A stretch of DNA of 64,000 nucleotides from an uncultured Bacilli bacterium (GTDB lineage Bacteria > Bacillota_I > Bacilli_A > RF39 > UBA660): positions 112,451 through 176,450 of the forward strand of contig CATNCE010000001.1 of NCBI GenBank assembly GCA_950097225.1. The letters are read 5' to 3'. A program made the translations under genes and the position numbers. Under the pieces are notes generated by a model. The model was not told the DNA's origin. It saw only the letters and a list, made by a program, of their open reading frames with translations, and did not search any database. Shown here piece by piece: positions 34,261-43,540 of the stretch (position 1 is the first letter of the stretch; each line of letters begins with the position of its first letter).

Positions 34261-37200
34261 TTAGCATGATTTGCTGATATCAATCGTTTTATTTCGAGTA
34301 CTTCCTCCATATGTTACGGAGAATATAACCTTATATTGTTCACCATTTTTCATCTCATTGCAATTGACCGCATTGCCATCGCTTAGATAGCAGCCAGTTA
34401 CTTTGATATTAGCTTTATTAGTGACATTTTGACCATTTGATATGATTCTTAGTTTATCAGATGGAGCAGGGCCAAGATTATTATACGAGTCAACAGTTGA
34501 GCATGATAGAGGATACTCTATTGAGTATGTTGTGCTAGGGGTTGTTCCTGTTGATGTATTAGGCACGACATTAACTGTTACTCCTGATGATTGATTAGCT
34601 TTAAATTTTTGATAGCTTGCTTTAACTATGAATTTTGTTTCAGCTGTTATACTTAAGTTAACTGTGAAGTTGTTCGATTGAGTGAATCCTAAATCGGTTG
34701 TACCATCTTGGGTTACCATATATACTTGGTAGCCAAATGTTCCAAAATAACTATTGTTAAAAGCAATTCGTTCTTGAAGATATTTTTCTGCCCATGGTTT
34801 ATAAGCTTTACTTTCGTTAAAGTAATTAGTTAAGTATTCTGTATTAAGTTGGTTTGGAGTAGGAGCTTGTGTCCATGATAGATTGACTGAGTTAGCACTC
34901 CAAGTGTATTTTATATCCGATGGATTAGCAAGTTTATCAAAGCGATCAGAAACTTCATGTGGTTCAGTACCTTTTTTAAAGTATTCAACACTTCTTAAAT
35001 CAGCTGGGGTATCAGCGCTTGCAAGTTTGATTGGATCAGTTCCAAGTTCAATCTCGACTGAAACAACGGAAGCAGGTTTAGTGAAACGTGAATTTTTAGC
35101 AATTAACTTCGATGTTAACTTTTTAGTTATTTCTTTTCTGGCATTACCACCTTCTGTACTAGTTAAGTGGAATTTTTGATTTAATGGATCTGGATATCCA
35201 TACCATAGTGCAATAACAGTATCAGGAGAGTAGGCAACTTCCCAAGAGTCACCAATGACATTTCCTTTTATTCCAGCAGCTTTCTTGGCAGCGGCATCAA
35301 CGGTAGATGTACCAGTTTTAGCACAAAGATCAGTTCCAGAAACGGAACCAGCTCCAACAGAACCAGAAGTAACCGCGTATTTTAACATCATATTGATAAT
35401 ATAAGCAGTCGATTCACTCATAGCTTGTTTTTTCTTTGGCGTAGTAGTTATAACTTCCCCAGTTTCACTTAATTCGATTTTATAAAATGAATATGGTTCG
35501 ATATAAGTACCTCCACGAGCAAACGTAGCATAAGCAGCTGCTGCTTGAACAGGGCTAACTCCGTCGAATCCACCGATCGAGGCTGATTCAACTATATAAC
35601 CATTTTTATCTTCGGGATGCCAATTAAGATTATTGACAAATTCTAATTTTTGTTCGTTAGTAGTCTGCTGGAAGGTGAATAATGCAGGAATGTTACGAGA
35701 TCCAGCTAGAGCTTTTTTGGCAGTCATTGGGCCTTTGAAATCGTTGTCGAAGTTCTTTATCTGGCCTCCACCGGTGTAAGTATATTTATCATCTATAACA
35801 GTTGTTCCTGTCCCCCAGCCAGCATATTCAATGGCAGGACCATAATCGAGAACAGGTTTAGCAATAGAACCAGGATGACGTGATATAGAAGTTGCATAGT
35901 TTAATTTTAATTGTCCAGGATCACGGCTGGCACCAACGGCTTTTATGGATCCATCTTCGACATTGATAACAGCGATACCAGCTTGCGCAACATCGTTTTT
36001 CCATTTAAAGTTTTTTCCTGTAATAATGTCATTTACATGTGATTGTGCTTCTAAGTCAAAGCTTGTGTAAACGGTCATAGAGTTATAGTTTGGATCATAA
36101 CCAGTACGTCTTATAACTTCAGGAATTACAGTGTCAAGGGTATCTTGATGTTCAAATGCCGATGATGATGTACCAACTAATAAACTAGATAGGGGAATAG
36201 CTTTGGCAGTATCCCTTTCTTCTTCGGTTATGTAGCCATGGCGACACATTAAGTTTAAGATAGTATTACGACGATTCTCTGCTGCTTTAGGATGTGCATA
36301 TGGATCGTATGAGTCAGGAGCCTGATATAATCCAGCGATAGTAGCGGCTTCAACTAAAGTAAGCTCTGAAACAGATTTACCAAAGTATGTTTTACTCGCT
36401 TGTTCAACTCCGTAAGTTCCCGATCCAAGATAAGGAATATTGGCGTAGAACTCTAATATTTGTTCTTTAGTATAATTTTTTTCGAAGACAAATACTGCTA
36501 GATATATGTCTTGAAATTTTCTTTTTATTCCCGCAAAACCAGTACTTTTGTCGTTGGTTGCGGCTAATTTTGACACTTGCATGGTTAGTGTTGAACCTCC
36601 ACCAGCGTCACTTCTACCTAGTAATTGGCCAATAACAGCTTTTGTGAAACGCGCGATGTCAATTCCGTTATGTTGGAAGAATCGTGAATCTTCTGCTGAT
36701 ACGATAGCGTCTATTAAAACCTCAGGTAAGTAGTCATAAGTTATTTTTTCACGATTTTCACTACCACGACGAGCATAGACGTTGCCATTTTTATCTAAGA
36801 AAACTGATGAACTCGATTTATATAACCGCTCATTAGATATTTCTGGTGCAGAGGTTACGATATAAACACAGAAGACGATGATACATGAGAAACCTGCAAT
36901 TAACATAAGCATCAGTAGTATTAAGACTTTATCTTTTAATGTTCCATATTTGAATTTCTTTTTAAATTTTTTCATATCTGATTTAATCACCCTTATTCGA
37001 TTAATAAAGAAAACCGTTATTTTAGCGAAACCTTCGTAATCACGGTATCTTAGAAGTATGGCATCATCGTCAATGTTACGATATTTTTCTAATTTTATTT
37101 CTCTGATTTTCTTTTTATAATTTTTTCTTTCTTTACTACTATTATATTTGTTTATGATGTAATTTTTAACCTTTTTTGAAAATATTAACAGAACTTTACA

Positions 37201-37428
37201 TATTGATAGCAGAAAAATGGTTAATTTTCGTTTAATTTTGGTTTTTTGATTTCTTGTATTGTTTTGATATTTTATGGGTGTAGTATTTTGTTTGTTATTG
37301 CTTTGCTTGTTGGTGTTTGGTTTGGTATTAGTATTTTTTTTGCTAACTTTCTTCGTAGTTTTTCTCTTCTTAGGAATATTTTTAACGTTTCTTTTTGTTG
37401 ATTTTCTCTTTTTTTTCTTTGTTGCCAT
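34261..37428 (-). CDS. ponA: Class A penicillin-binding protein 1a (glycosyltransferase and transpeptidase)
   Basis: Bifunctional peptidoglycan synthase of 1055 aa. A very long basic cytoplasmic N-terminus (about 165 residues, Lys-rich, with a hydrophobic patch at 69-84) precedes the membrane helix at about 168-192. The GT51 domain has the catalytic E246 in SAEDSRF and GGGSTLTMQ. The transpeptidase has SxxK S521-I-A-K524, SxN S577-R-N579 and K704-T-G. The C-terminus (about 830-1055) carries an FN3-like domain (WSANSVNLSWTQ) and a second beta domain. It follows recU after 1 base, the Bacillus arrangement. It shows the organism makes a peptidoglycan wall. Confidence 0.96.
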   Translation of the reverse strand: MATKKKKRKSTKRNVKNIPKKRKTTKKVSKKNTNTKPNTNKQSNNKQNTTPIKYQNNTRNQKTKIKRKLTIFLLSICKVLLIFSKKVKNYIINKYNSSKERKNYKKKIREIKLEKYRNIDDDAILLRYRDYEGFAKITVFFINRIRVIKSDMKKFKKKFKYGTLKDKVLILLMLMLIAGFSCIIVFCVYIVTSAPEISNERLYKSSSSVFLDKNGNVYARRGSENREKITYDYLPEVLIDAIVSAEDSRFFQHNGIDIARFTKAVIGQLLGRSDAGGGSTLTMQVSKLAATNDKSTGFAGIKRKFQDIYLAVFVFEKNYTKEQILEFYANIPYLGSGTYGVEQASKTYFGKSVSELTLVEAATIAGLYQAPDSYDPYAHPKAAENRRNTILNLMCRHGYITEEERDTAKAIPLSSLLVGTSSSAFEHQDTLDTVIPEVIRRTGYDPNYNSMTVYTSFDLEAQSHVNDIITGKNFKWKNDVAQAGIAVINVEDGSIKAVGASRDPGQLKLNYATSISRHPGSIAKPVLDYGPAIEYAGWGTGTTVIDDKYTYTGGGQIKNFDNDFKGPMTAKKALAGSRNIPALFTFQQTTNEQKLEFVNNLNWHPEDKNGYIVESASIGGFDGVSPVQAAAAYATFARGGTYIEPYSFYKIELSETGEVITTTPKKKQAMSESTAYIINMMLKYAVTSGSVGAGSVSGTDLCAKTGTSTVDAAAKKAAGIKGNVIGDSWEVAYSPDTVIALWYGYPDPLNQKFHLTSTEGGNARKEITKKLTSKLIAKNSRFTKPASVVSVEIELGTDPIKLASADTPADLRSVEYFKKGTEPHEVSDRFDKLANPSDIKYTWSANSVNLSWTQAPTPNQLNTEYLTNYFNESKAYKPWAEKYLQERIAFNNSYFGTFGYQVYMVTQDGTTDLGFTQSNNFTVNLSITAETKFIVKASYQKFKANQSSGVTVNVVPNTSTGTTPSTTYSIEYPLSCSTVDSYNNLGPAPSDKLRIISNGQNVTNKANIKVTGCYLSDGNAVNCNEMKNGEQYKVIFSVTYGGSTRNKTIDISKSC

Positions 37429-37429
37429 T

Positions 37430-37990
37430 TTATTTCTCCTTAAAGTATAATTTGTCCAATGCTTTTAAGTAGTCTAAGCGAGGATTGATTTTTTGTTCAA
37501 TTATTATACCATTGTCTAATAAAAATTGATAGGGAATACTCTTACGAGTGTTGTTTTTACAAAAATCGAGTAATGTCTTCCCGTCTAGGTAGAAAAATGT
37601 ATTATTCATATATATTATTAGGAAAGATATTCCCCCGTGATTTATAACGCGTTTCATATGCTCTAATTGATGAGGATGAATATTTTGAAGAGGAAATGCG
37701 GTTGTGTTTTTGGTTTCCTTAGCGTCATAATCGATGTAGAGACCTTTATATATACCATTGTAATCAAGAGTTGAAGGAGTTCTAAAGAAGGCTTTCGTTA
37801 TAATGCGCTCTTTAGCTCCATACTTGACCTCGCTGATAGTAATGGGCGTTGGTTTTTTATAAATGACAGCTAAATCGTTTTCTAAATAGTAAGTATTGCT
37901 TTGGTTTAGTAAAACTTCAAGATCCATTCCACGATTAGCATAGTTGGTATATTTTTTGTATTCTTTTTTGGCATTACCTGGATAATTCAT
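37430..37990 (-). CDS. recU: Holliday junction resolvase RecU
   Basis: RecU (186 aa) cleaves Holliday junctions during recombination and chromosome segregation. Family motifs are KKPTPITISEVKYG, the catalytic-site segment TPSTLDYNGIYKG with YIDYDAKET, and the HPHQLEHMKRVINHGGISF block. AAGGTGA precedes the ATG. It is directly upstream of the class A PBP, as in B. subtilis. Confidence 0.95.
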   Translation of the reverse strand: MNYPGNAKKEYKKYTNYANRGMDLEVLLNQSNTYYLENDLAVIYKKPTPITISEVKYGAKERIITKAFFRTPSTLDYNGIYKGLYIDYDAKETKNTTAFPLQNIHPHQLEHMKRVINHGGISFLIIYMNNTFFYLDGKTLLDFCKNNTRKSIPYQFLLDNGIIIEQKINPRLDYLKALDKLYFKEK

Positions 37991-38049
37991 CTAATTTCAC
38001 CTTGATTAATATTATATAATAAATGAATGTTATTTTCTAGATTTTTAGT

Positions 38050-38078
38050 TTGTAAAAAGCTTAAAAAACGAGTATAAT
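38050..38078 (+). promoter_or_regulatory. Promoter of engB
   Basis: TTGTAA (38050-38055), 17-nt spacer, TATAAT (38073-38078). Confidence 0.75.
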
Positions 38079-38100
38079 TGACTCATAAGGGTGTGTGATT

Positions 38101-38697
38101 ATGAAAATTGAGAGCTCTAATTTAGAAACAATTGCCGTTAGAACTAGCCAATATCCAACAGATGAAAAGTATGAGTTTTTATTATGTGGACGTAGTAACG
38201 TTGGCAAAAGTAGTTTTATAAATACTATATTGGGAAGAAAAAATTATGCTCATACTTCAGGAAAACCAGGTAAAACGCAGACACTGAATTTTTATTTGGT
38301 TAATGATGATTTTTATTTAGTTGATGTTCCTGGGTATGGATATGCCAATGTCGAGAAGGAAAAACAGCGTAAATTTGGTTTGATGATTGAGGAATATATC
38401 AAGACACGTGAGAATCTGAAGTGTGTATTTTTGTTAGTGGATTTTCGTCATAAGGCTCAAGAAAATGATATACTGATGTATAATTATTTAAAGTATTATG
38501 AAATACCAACAGTTATTGTTGCAACTAAGTTTGATAAGGTTAAGGCAACTTTAAAAGAGAAAATGGAGAAGAGCCTTATTTCATCTTTAAATATTTTGCC
38601 AAGTGATAAATTTGTCTTGTTTTCGTCGGTTACTAAAAAGGGTCGTGAGGAAATATACAATATATTGTCAAGTTATTTAGGAGAAGAAGATAATTAA
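38101..38697 (+). CDS. engB: Ribosome biogenesis GTP-binding protein EngB/YsxC
   Basis: A 198-aa TrmE-Era-EngA-EngB GTPase for large-subunit assembly. G1 is GRSNVGKSS, switch I has GKPGKTQTLNF, G3 is DVPGYGYA, and G4 is ATKFDK (a T-K-x-D form, as usual in EngB). ATG 38101 is preferred over GTG 38095, which overlaps AAGGGTGTG. Confidence 0.95.
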   Translation: MKIESSNLETIAVRTSQYPTDEKYEFLLCGRSNVGKSSFINTILGRKNYAHTSGKPGKTQTLNFYLVNDDFYLVDVPGYGYANVEKEKQRKFGLMIEEYIKTRENLKCVFLLVDFRHKAQENDILMYNYLKYYEIPTVIVATKFDKVKATLKEKMEKSLISSLNILPSDKFVLFSSVTKKGREEIYNILSSYLGEEDN

Positions 38698-38725
38698 TTT
38701 ATTTTCTTTTTTTATGCGGTATAAT
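38698..38725 (+). promoter_or_regulatory. Possible promoter of the pilin-like gene
   Basis: TTTATT (38698-38703), 16-nt spacer, TATAAT (38720-38725). Confidence 0.5.
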
Positions 38726-38745
38726 AATATAAAAGGGTGATGATT

Positions 38746-39363
38746 ATGAGAAAAAATGGTTTTACGTTAGTAGAGTTGCTTTGTATATTGGTCATAATGG
38801 GATTGTTATTAGCTATTGCCGTACCTAATGCTTTAAAAATGAGTGGCAAGGTAAAGAATAAGGCTTATACAACTAAGGTTGAGCTAATTGAAAAAGCGGC
38901 CGTTAGTTTCGGTCAGTCAAATATGACTATGGTTAGAAAAGGGATAGACTTTAAAGATAGCACAAAGAATCATACGTGTACGTTTAGCTATAGTGGGGAT
39001 AAAGTAAGCAGTGTTGTTTTTAATACTAGGACTTATTCAGAAGGAGCATCTCTAATCAATACGGGAACGAAAAAAGAGTTTTGGTGTACTAGGGTTAATG
39101 TTGAGGATTTAGTTAAAACGAACGATATTGATTATGATTATAAGGATCAATGTGGTGATAAGTGTAGTAATGCTACTGATAAGGCTAATTATAATAATAT
39201 AATTATTAATCCTAAGAGTGAGTTTATTATTAATAAGTGTTTTATCTATGTTTATTATCGCAATAATCGTGTATATGCATATTTTGATCAAGAGAGATGT
39301 AATAATCGTTCAGATGTGCCTAATAATGATGGGCGTGAGTATCGTCCAATTACCGGAAAATAG
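38746..39363 (+). CDS. Type IV pilin-like / competence pseudopilin protein
   Basis: A 205-aa prepilin. The leader MRKNG ends at the prepilin peptidase site G|FTLVE, with Glu at +5 of the mature chain, followed by a 20-residue hydrophobic assembly helix (LLCILVIMGLLLAIAVP). The exported part has several Cys (about six), suggesting disulfides. It would be processed by a PilD/ComC peptidase and assembled by a PilB-type ATPase such as the one at 30982-33777. It is longer than ComGC (about 100 aa). AAGGGTGAT precedes ATG 38746. It lies alone between engB and der, with its own terminator. Confidence 0.88.
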   Translation: MRKNGFTLVELLCILVIMGLLLAIAVPNALKMSGKVKNKAYTTKVELIEKAAVSFGQSNMTMVRKGIDFKDSTKNHTCTFSYSGDKVSSVVFNTRTYSEGASLINTGTKKEFWCTRVNVEDLVKTNDIDYDYKDQCGDKCSNATDKANYNNIIINPKSEFIINKCFIYVYYRNNRVYAYFDQERCNNRSDVPNNDGREYRPITGK

Positions 39364-39385
39364 TAGAAATTCACTACTATTTTTG
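39357..39385 (+). terminator. Terminator of the pilin-like gene
   Basis: AAAATAGTAG (39357-39366), 7-nt loop, CTACTATTTT (39374-39383), then T. Confidence 0.85.
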
Positions 39386-39397
39386 TTTGGGTAATGT

Positions 39398-39426
39398 TTG
39401 ATATTTTGTTACATTTATGGTACTAT
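39398..39426 (+). promoter_or_regulatory. Promoter of der
   Basis: TTGATA (39398-39403), 17-nt spacer, TACTAT (39421-39426). Confidence 0.6.
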
Positions 39427-39452
39427 AGACATTGTCAAAGGAGGGGATATTT

Positions 39453-40763
39453 ATGCGTAAATGTGTTTGTCTAATTGGGCGACCAAATACGGGGAAATCA
39501 TCGTTATTTAATCGTTTGATTAATGAAAAGAAAGCTATTATTGCTGATACTCCAGGAGTTACTAGAGATCGTATATATGGGATAGTTAATTATCAGAATA
39601 AATCGTTTTCACTTATTGATACGGGCGGAATTGACCTTGAGAATGCAACGTTTAACGATAATATTCGCATGCAAGCAGAACTTGCCGCAGATGAGGCAGA
39701 TGTTATCGTATTTGTCGTAGATGGTAAAGAAGATTTAACGTTAAATGACATGGCGGTTAGAGATATGCTTATGCGTACTAATAAAAAAGTCATAGTTGCA
39801 GTTAATAAGATTGATGATAAGGTTCATGAGGATAAAATATATGCTTATTATGAATTGGGATTTGAAAGTGTTATAACTGTTAGTGCCGAACATAAAAGAC
39901 ATATAACGGAATTATTAGATTTGATCTGTGCCGATTTTCCAGATTATACGACTGAACAAGATGATGAACTAATAAGGTTTTCGGTTATTGGGAGACCTAA
40001 TGTTGGGAAGAGCAGCTTAGTAAATGCCATTATTGGTGAGGAGAAGCAAATTGTTTCGGATGTAGCTGGGACTACACGTGATGCTGTCGATACGCGTTTT
40101 ACTTATGAAAAAAATGATTATTTGGTTATCGATACAGCAGGTATGCGCAAAAAGGGCAAAGTCTATGAAAACATTGAAAAATATTCTCTGCTACGTAGTT
40201 TAAAATCTATTGAAAGATCAGATGTGTGTTGTGTTGTTATTGATGCTGAGGCGGGAATTATGGAACACGATAAACACATAGTTTCTTATGCTATTGATGC
40301 TGGTAAAGCGATTGTAGTTGTCGTTAATAAATGGGATATGATTACTAATAAGGATCAAGAAATTAAAGCTTGGAAGAAGAAAATTCGCGACGAGTTTCAG
40401 TTTATTCCCTATGCGGATGTTGTATTTTTGTCAGCTAAGACAAGAAGTCGTATTCATACGCTTATGCCAGCCATAATTAAGGCACATGAGTCTTATACAA
40501 AAGTTGTTAAAACTAGTATGTTAAATGATATAATACGTGATGCTGTTGCCCTTCATGAGGCTCCTTCTTATAAGGGAAAACGTTTAAAAATCTATTTTGT
40601 TAGTCAGGTTGATGTCTGTCCTCCAAAGTTTGCTTTTAATGTCAATAGTAAGAGTTTGGTACATTTTTCGTACTCGCGATATTTAGAGAATAAAATTCGT
40701 GAGAGTATTGATTTGGAAGGGACACCGATTATCATTCAGTTTAAAAATCGTGGCGAGGAATAA
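39453..40763 (+). CDS. der: Ribosome-associated GTPase Der (EngA)
   Basis: A 436-aa GTPase with two tandem G domains, needed for 50S assembly. The first has GRPNTGKSS, DTPGVTRD and NKID; the second GRPNVGKSS, DTAGMRKKGK and NKWD. A C-terminal KH-like domain (KGKRLKIYFVSQ) completes it. AAAGGAGGGG fixes ATG 39453. It probably heads an operon with the next two genes. Confidence 0.97.
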   Translation: MRKCVCLIGRPNTGKSSLFNRLINEKKAIIADTPGVTRDRIYGIVNYQNKSFSLIDTGGIDLENATFNDNIRMQAELAADEADVIVFVVDGKEDLTLNDMAVRDMLMRTNKKVIVAVNKIDDKVHEDKIYAYYELGFESVITVSAEHKRHITELLDLICADFPDYTTEQDDELIRFSVIGRPNVGKSSLVNAIIGEEKQIVSDVAGTTRDAVDTRFTYEKNDYLVIDTAGMRKKGKVYENIEKYSLLRSLKSIERSDVCCVVIDAEAGIMEHDKHIVSYAIDAGKAIVVVVNKWDMITNKDQEIKAWKKKIRDEFQFIPYADVVFLSAKTRSRIHTLMPAIIKAHESYTKVVKTSMLNDIIRDAVALHEAPSYKGKRLKIYFVSQVDVCPPKFAFNVNSKSLVHFSYSRYLENKIRESIDLEGTPIIIQFKNRGEE

Positions 40764-40791
40764 GGCTTTTAAAAGAAGAATTTAGTGGTAA

Positions 40792-41412
40792 ATGATGATA
40801 ATAAATGGTGAAGAAGTAGAAATTGTTATTGAAAAGAAAAGGATAAAGAATATTTATTTTCGTGTGAAGGATGATTTAAAGATCCATGTTACTTGTCCAA
40901 GACTTGTAAGTAAGTCAGAGATTATGCGCTTAGTGAATTTTAATGCGAAGAGCATTGAGAAGATGTATTATGAAAAAAAGGGCAAACAGACCCGGGAAAA
41001 AAGAGTATTACTTTTAGGGCGTGAACTGGCATTTGTTCTAAATAAGCGAATAAAATTTGCAGAAGGTATTGCCTATGGACCTAGTATTGATGCGGTTAAC
41101 GAGTATTTAGAGAAGAAGTCTTTGAAAGTTTTTCAGGATCGTTTAGATAAGTATAGGGATGAATTTCCAAATTTGCCAGAGTTTCGTTTGCGCACGCGAA
41201 AAATGAAGACGCGTTGGGGTGTTTGTAATAAGGGAAGCATGACGGTGACGATTAATACATTACTTATACATAAGGAAGTTCATTTAATTGATTATGTTAT
41301 AGTTCATGAACTTTCGCATTTTGAGCATATGGATCATTCGTCTGCATTTTGGGCAGAAGTTGCTAGGCATTATCCTAATTATAAAAAAGCACGTAGAGAA
41401 TTAAGGGATTAG
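40792..41412 (+). CDS. DUF45/YgjP-type zinc metallopeptidase
   Basis: A 206-aa protein of the YgjP-like metallopeptidase family. The zinc motif H172-E173-L-S-H176 with a third His at H182 (HFEHMDHSSAFW), and the preceding RKMKTRWGVCNKG, are the family hallmarks. The N-terminal half has the typical RIKNIYFRVKDD strands. Its substrate is unknown. Start ATG 40792 or 40795. It ends 1 base before the rRNA methylase gene. Confidence 0.88.
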   Translation: MMIINGEEVEIVIEKKRIKNIYFRVKDDLKIHVTCPRLVSKSEIMRLVNFNAKSIEKMYYEKKGKQTREKRVLLLGRELAFVLNKRIKFAEGIAYGPSIDAVNEYLEKKSLKVFQDRLDKYRDEFPNLPEFRLRTRKMKTRWGVCNKGSMTVTINTLLIHKEVHLIDYVIVHELSHFEHMDHSSAFWAEVARHYPNYKKARRELRD

Positions 41413-41413
41413 T

Positions 41414-42118
41414 ATGATTGAGTCAGTAAATAATGAATTAATAAAAAAATATGCGAAATTGCAGCAAAAGAAGTACCGAATGCAAGAAGGACTATTTATC
41501 GTTGAGGGAGAACATTTAGTTGATGAAGCTTGTAAAAGGGAAATTGTTGTCGATATTTTTGCTACGTATGAATATCCTGAAGCAAAGCTGGTAAGTGATA
41601 ATGTCATGAAGAAACTTTCTGGTCTTGATTCGCCAGCGCACGTGCTTGCGGTTTGTAAAATGCTTAGTGAGCGTGAGATAAAAGGAAATATTTTGGCTTT
41701 GGATGGGATACAAGATCCGGGTAATCTAGGGACGATTATTAGAAGTGCTGTTGCCTTTGGGGTGGATACGATAGTTGCATCAAGTGATACTGTTGATCTA
41801 TATAATCAAAAAACGATTCGAGCTAGTGAGGGAATGCTTTTTCAAATAAATTATTTGAAAAGAGACTTATACGCGTTTTTAAGTGATGTTCATGATACAT
41901 ATAAGATTTATACAACGGATGTTGTTGATGGGTGTAATATCAAGGAGATAATGTGTCAAAATCCTTATGTTATTGTTATGGGAAATGAAGGAAATGGAGT
42001 TAGTGAAATGGTTGCAAGTCTTGCCGATGAGAGATTTCATATTCCTATGAGTGATAAGTGCGAAAGCTTGAATGTAGCTATTGCCACAGCGATTATTTTA
42101 TATCAATTTTTTAATTAA
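41414..42118 (+). CDS. TrmH/SpoU-family RNA 2'-O-methyltransferase
   Basis: A 234-aa SPOUT methyltransferase that uses SAM to methylate a ribose 2'-OH on rRNA or tRNA. An L7Ae-like N-terminal substrate domain (about 1-85, with GLFIVEGEHLVDEA) precedes the knotted catalytic domain. Its three motifs are GIQDPGNLGTIIRSA, MGNEGNGVS and IPMSDKCESLNVAIA. It resembles the YsgA-type proteins of Bacilli; the exact RNA target is not known. Confidence 0.92.
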   Translation: MIESVNNELIKKYAKLQQKKYRMQEGLFIVEGEHLVDEACKREIVVDIFATYEYPEAKLVSDNVMKKLSGLDSPAHVLAVCKMLSEREIKGNILALDGIQDPGNLGTIIRSAVAFGVDTIVASSDTVDLYNQKTIRASEGMLFQINYLKRDLYAFLSDVHDTYKIYTTDVVDGCNIKEIMCQNPYVIVMGNEGNGVSEMVASLADERFHIPMSDKCESLNVAIATAIILYQFFN

Positions 42119-42119
42119 G

Positions 42120-42153
42120 CTGGAAAATGGAAAAATGTTTTCCAGTTTTTTTA
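42120..42153 (+). terminator. Terminator of the der operon
   Basis: CTGGAAAA (42120-42127) pairs with TTTTCCAG (42138-42145), 10-nt loop, then seven Ts. Confidence 0.88.
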
Positions 42154-42287
42154 TAAATAAGAAGTAAAGATAAAATGAGTCGTGTATAAAAATAGTAGAA
42201 AGGCTAACTATTAAAATATTAATACCTGCAGTATATGATTTTATCTTAAAAGCTATCATGTTTTTTCTTAAAATATTCTTAACTATA

Positions 42288-42316
42288 TTTATTATGTAGA
42301 GGCAGTCTGATATAAT
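42288..42316 (+). promoter_or_regulatory. Promoter of the GDPD-like gene
   Basis: TTTATT (42288-42293), 17-nt spacer, TGA-TATAAT (extended -10, box at 42311-42316). Confidence 0.5.
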
Positions 42317-42332
42317 AGACTAGGTGAAGATA

Positions 42333-43013
42333 ATGAAAGATTTAGCTTTCCTTAAACATAGTTTAATTACTAATAAAGGAATTTATGATAATGAGCGTTT
42401 ATTTGAAAATACGCTTCAAGCTTATGCAAGGGCGATGAAACATGGCTATGGAATATATTTAAGCGTTTATATGCTGGAAGATGGTACTATCGTGTGTTTT
42501 GAAGACGATAATTTGAGTCGTATGCTTCATGTTGAACAAAAAATTGAAAAAGTTACATATGATGATTTGAGTTATATGGCTAAATATCAAATACCGACTT
42601 TAGAAGAGGTGTTAGAGGTAGTCAGGGGAGTAGTTCCTGTTTATATTAAAATAAATACCAAGACTCGAAAGTTTTTGTTAGAGAAAAAGATAAGTGAGAT
42701 TTTAGATAGCTATAATGGTAAATTTACTGTTGAAAGTGATTCTTTGCGCGTTATTAAATGGTTTTTAAAAAATAAAAATAGCTATATTGTTGGCTATAAT
42801 GTTAATAAGGAGAATTATCGAACTAGTTTCTTATTTAAAAAATATGATTATATTAATTTAGATTATCGCCTGTTTAAAGATAAGGCTATTAGAAAGATTA
42901 GAGAGAGTAGAATTGTTATTGGGCATTTAATAGAGAACAAGAATGATTATTTAATTGAGAATGATGTTTGTGATAATTTAATCGTTGACAATATACTTGA
43001 AATTATAAAGTGA
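42333..43013 (+). CDS. Glycerophosphodiester phosphodiesterase-like protein lacking catalytic residues
   Basis: A 226-aa protein with the GDPD TIM-barrel outline: FENTLQAYARAMKHGYGIYLSV matches the ENTxxAxxxAxxxGxxxxExDV segment, LEDGTIVCFEDDNLSRML matches tkDgxxVvxHDxxLxR, and IPTLEEVLEVV matches its next motif. The residues needed for catalysis are changed: HRG near the N-terminus reads KHS, the metal-binding E-x-D reads L-S-V, and the HD reads ED. It is therefore probably not an active phosphodiesterase. ATG 42333 follows TAGGTGAAG; the GTG at 42324 is in that site. Confidence 0.75.
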   Translation: MKDLAFLKHSLITNKGIYDNERLFENTLQAYARAMKHGYGIYLSVYMLEDGTIVCFEDDNLSRMLHVEQKIEKVTYDDLSYMAKYQIPTLEEVLEVVRGVVPVYIKINTKTRKFLLEKKISEILDSYNGKFTVESDSLRVIKWFLKNKNSYIVGYNVNKENYRTSFLFKKYDYINLDYRLFKDKAIRKIRESRIVIGHLIENKNDYLIENDVCDNLIVDNILEIIK

Positions 43014-43025
43014 TAAGTTTATAAT
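42997..43025 (+). promoter_or_regulatory. Promoter of rimM-trmD
   Basis: TTGAAA (42997-43002), 17-nt spacer, TATAAT (43020-43025); overlaps the end of the GDPD-like gene. Confidence 0.7.
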
Positions 43026-43048
43026 AGTCATTTAAGAGGAAAAGGGAT

Positions 43049-43540
43049 ATGAAGAAAGTTTTTGTAGGTAAAATTGTTAATACGCATGGCATTAAAGGTG
43101 AATTTAGGATAAAGTCAGACTTTGATCGCAAGGATTTGTTATTCATAGTTGGGCAGGAAATCTATATTGGTTCATCATTATATAAGATCGCTAGTTATCG
43201 AAGACACAAAGAGTACGATATGATAACTTTAGAAGGCTATAATAATATCAATGACGTATTAGAGTTTAAGGGAATGAATGTATTTGTTGATCGCGATAGC
43301 TTGCAACTTAAGAGTGATGAGGTAATTTATAACGATTTAGTTGGGATGGAGGTTATTTGTTCTTCTGATGTTCTTGGGATAGCCGATGATTATATTAATG
43401 ATAAGAATCCACTACTTGAAGTTAGAGGAGTTGATAATAAAGTATTTTATATTCCATTACTGGGCAACTTTATTCTTGATGTTAATTCTACTGATAAAAG
43501 AATTAGTGTTAGTGAAGAAACTAAGGGATTGATGTTATGA
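43049..43540 (+). CDS. rimM: Ribosome maturation factor RimM
   Basis: A 163-aa factor for 30S head assembly. FVGKIVNTHGIKGEFRIKSD is the N-terminal RimM signature and the PRC-barrel C-terminal domain has DLVGMEVI and the LLEVRG/YIPLLGNFI segments. AAGAGGAAAAGGG precedes the ATG. It overlaps trmD by 4 bases, the usual pairing. Confidence 0.94.
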   Translation: MKKVFVGKIVNTHGIKGEFRIKSDFDRKDLLFIVGQEIYIGSSLYKIASYRRHKEYDMITLEGYNNINDVLEFKGMNVFVDRDSLQLKSDEVIYNDLVGMEVICSSDVLGIADDYINDKNPLLEVRGVDNKVFYIPLLGNFILDVNSTDKRISVSEETKGLML

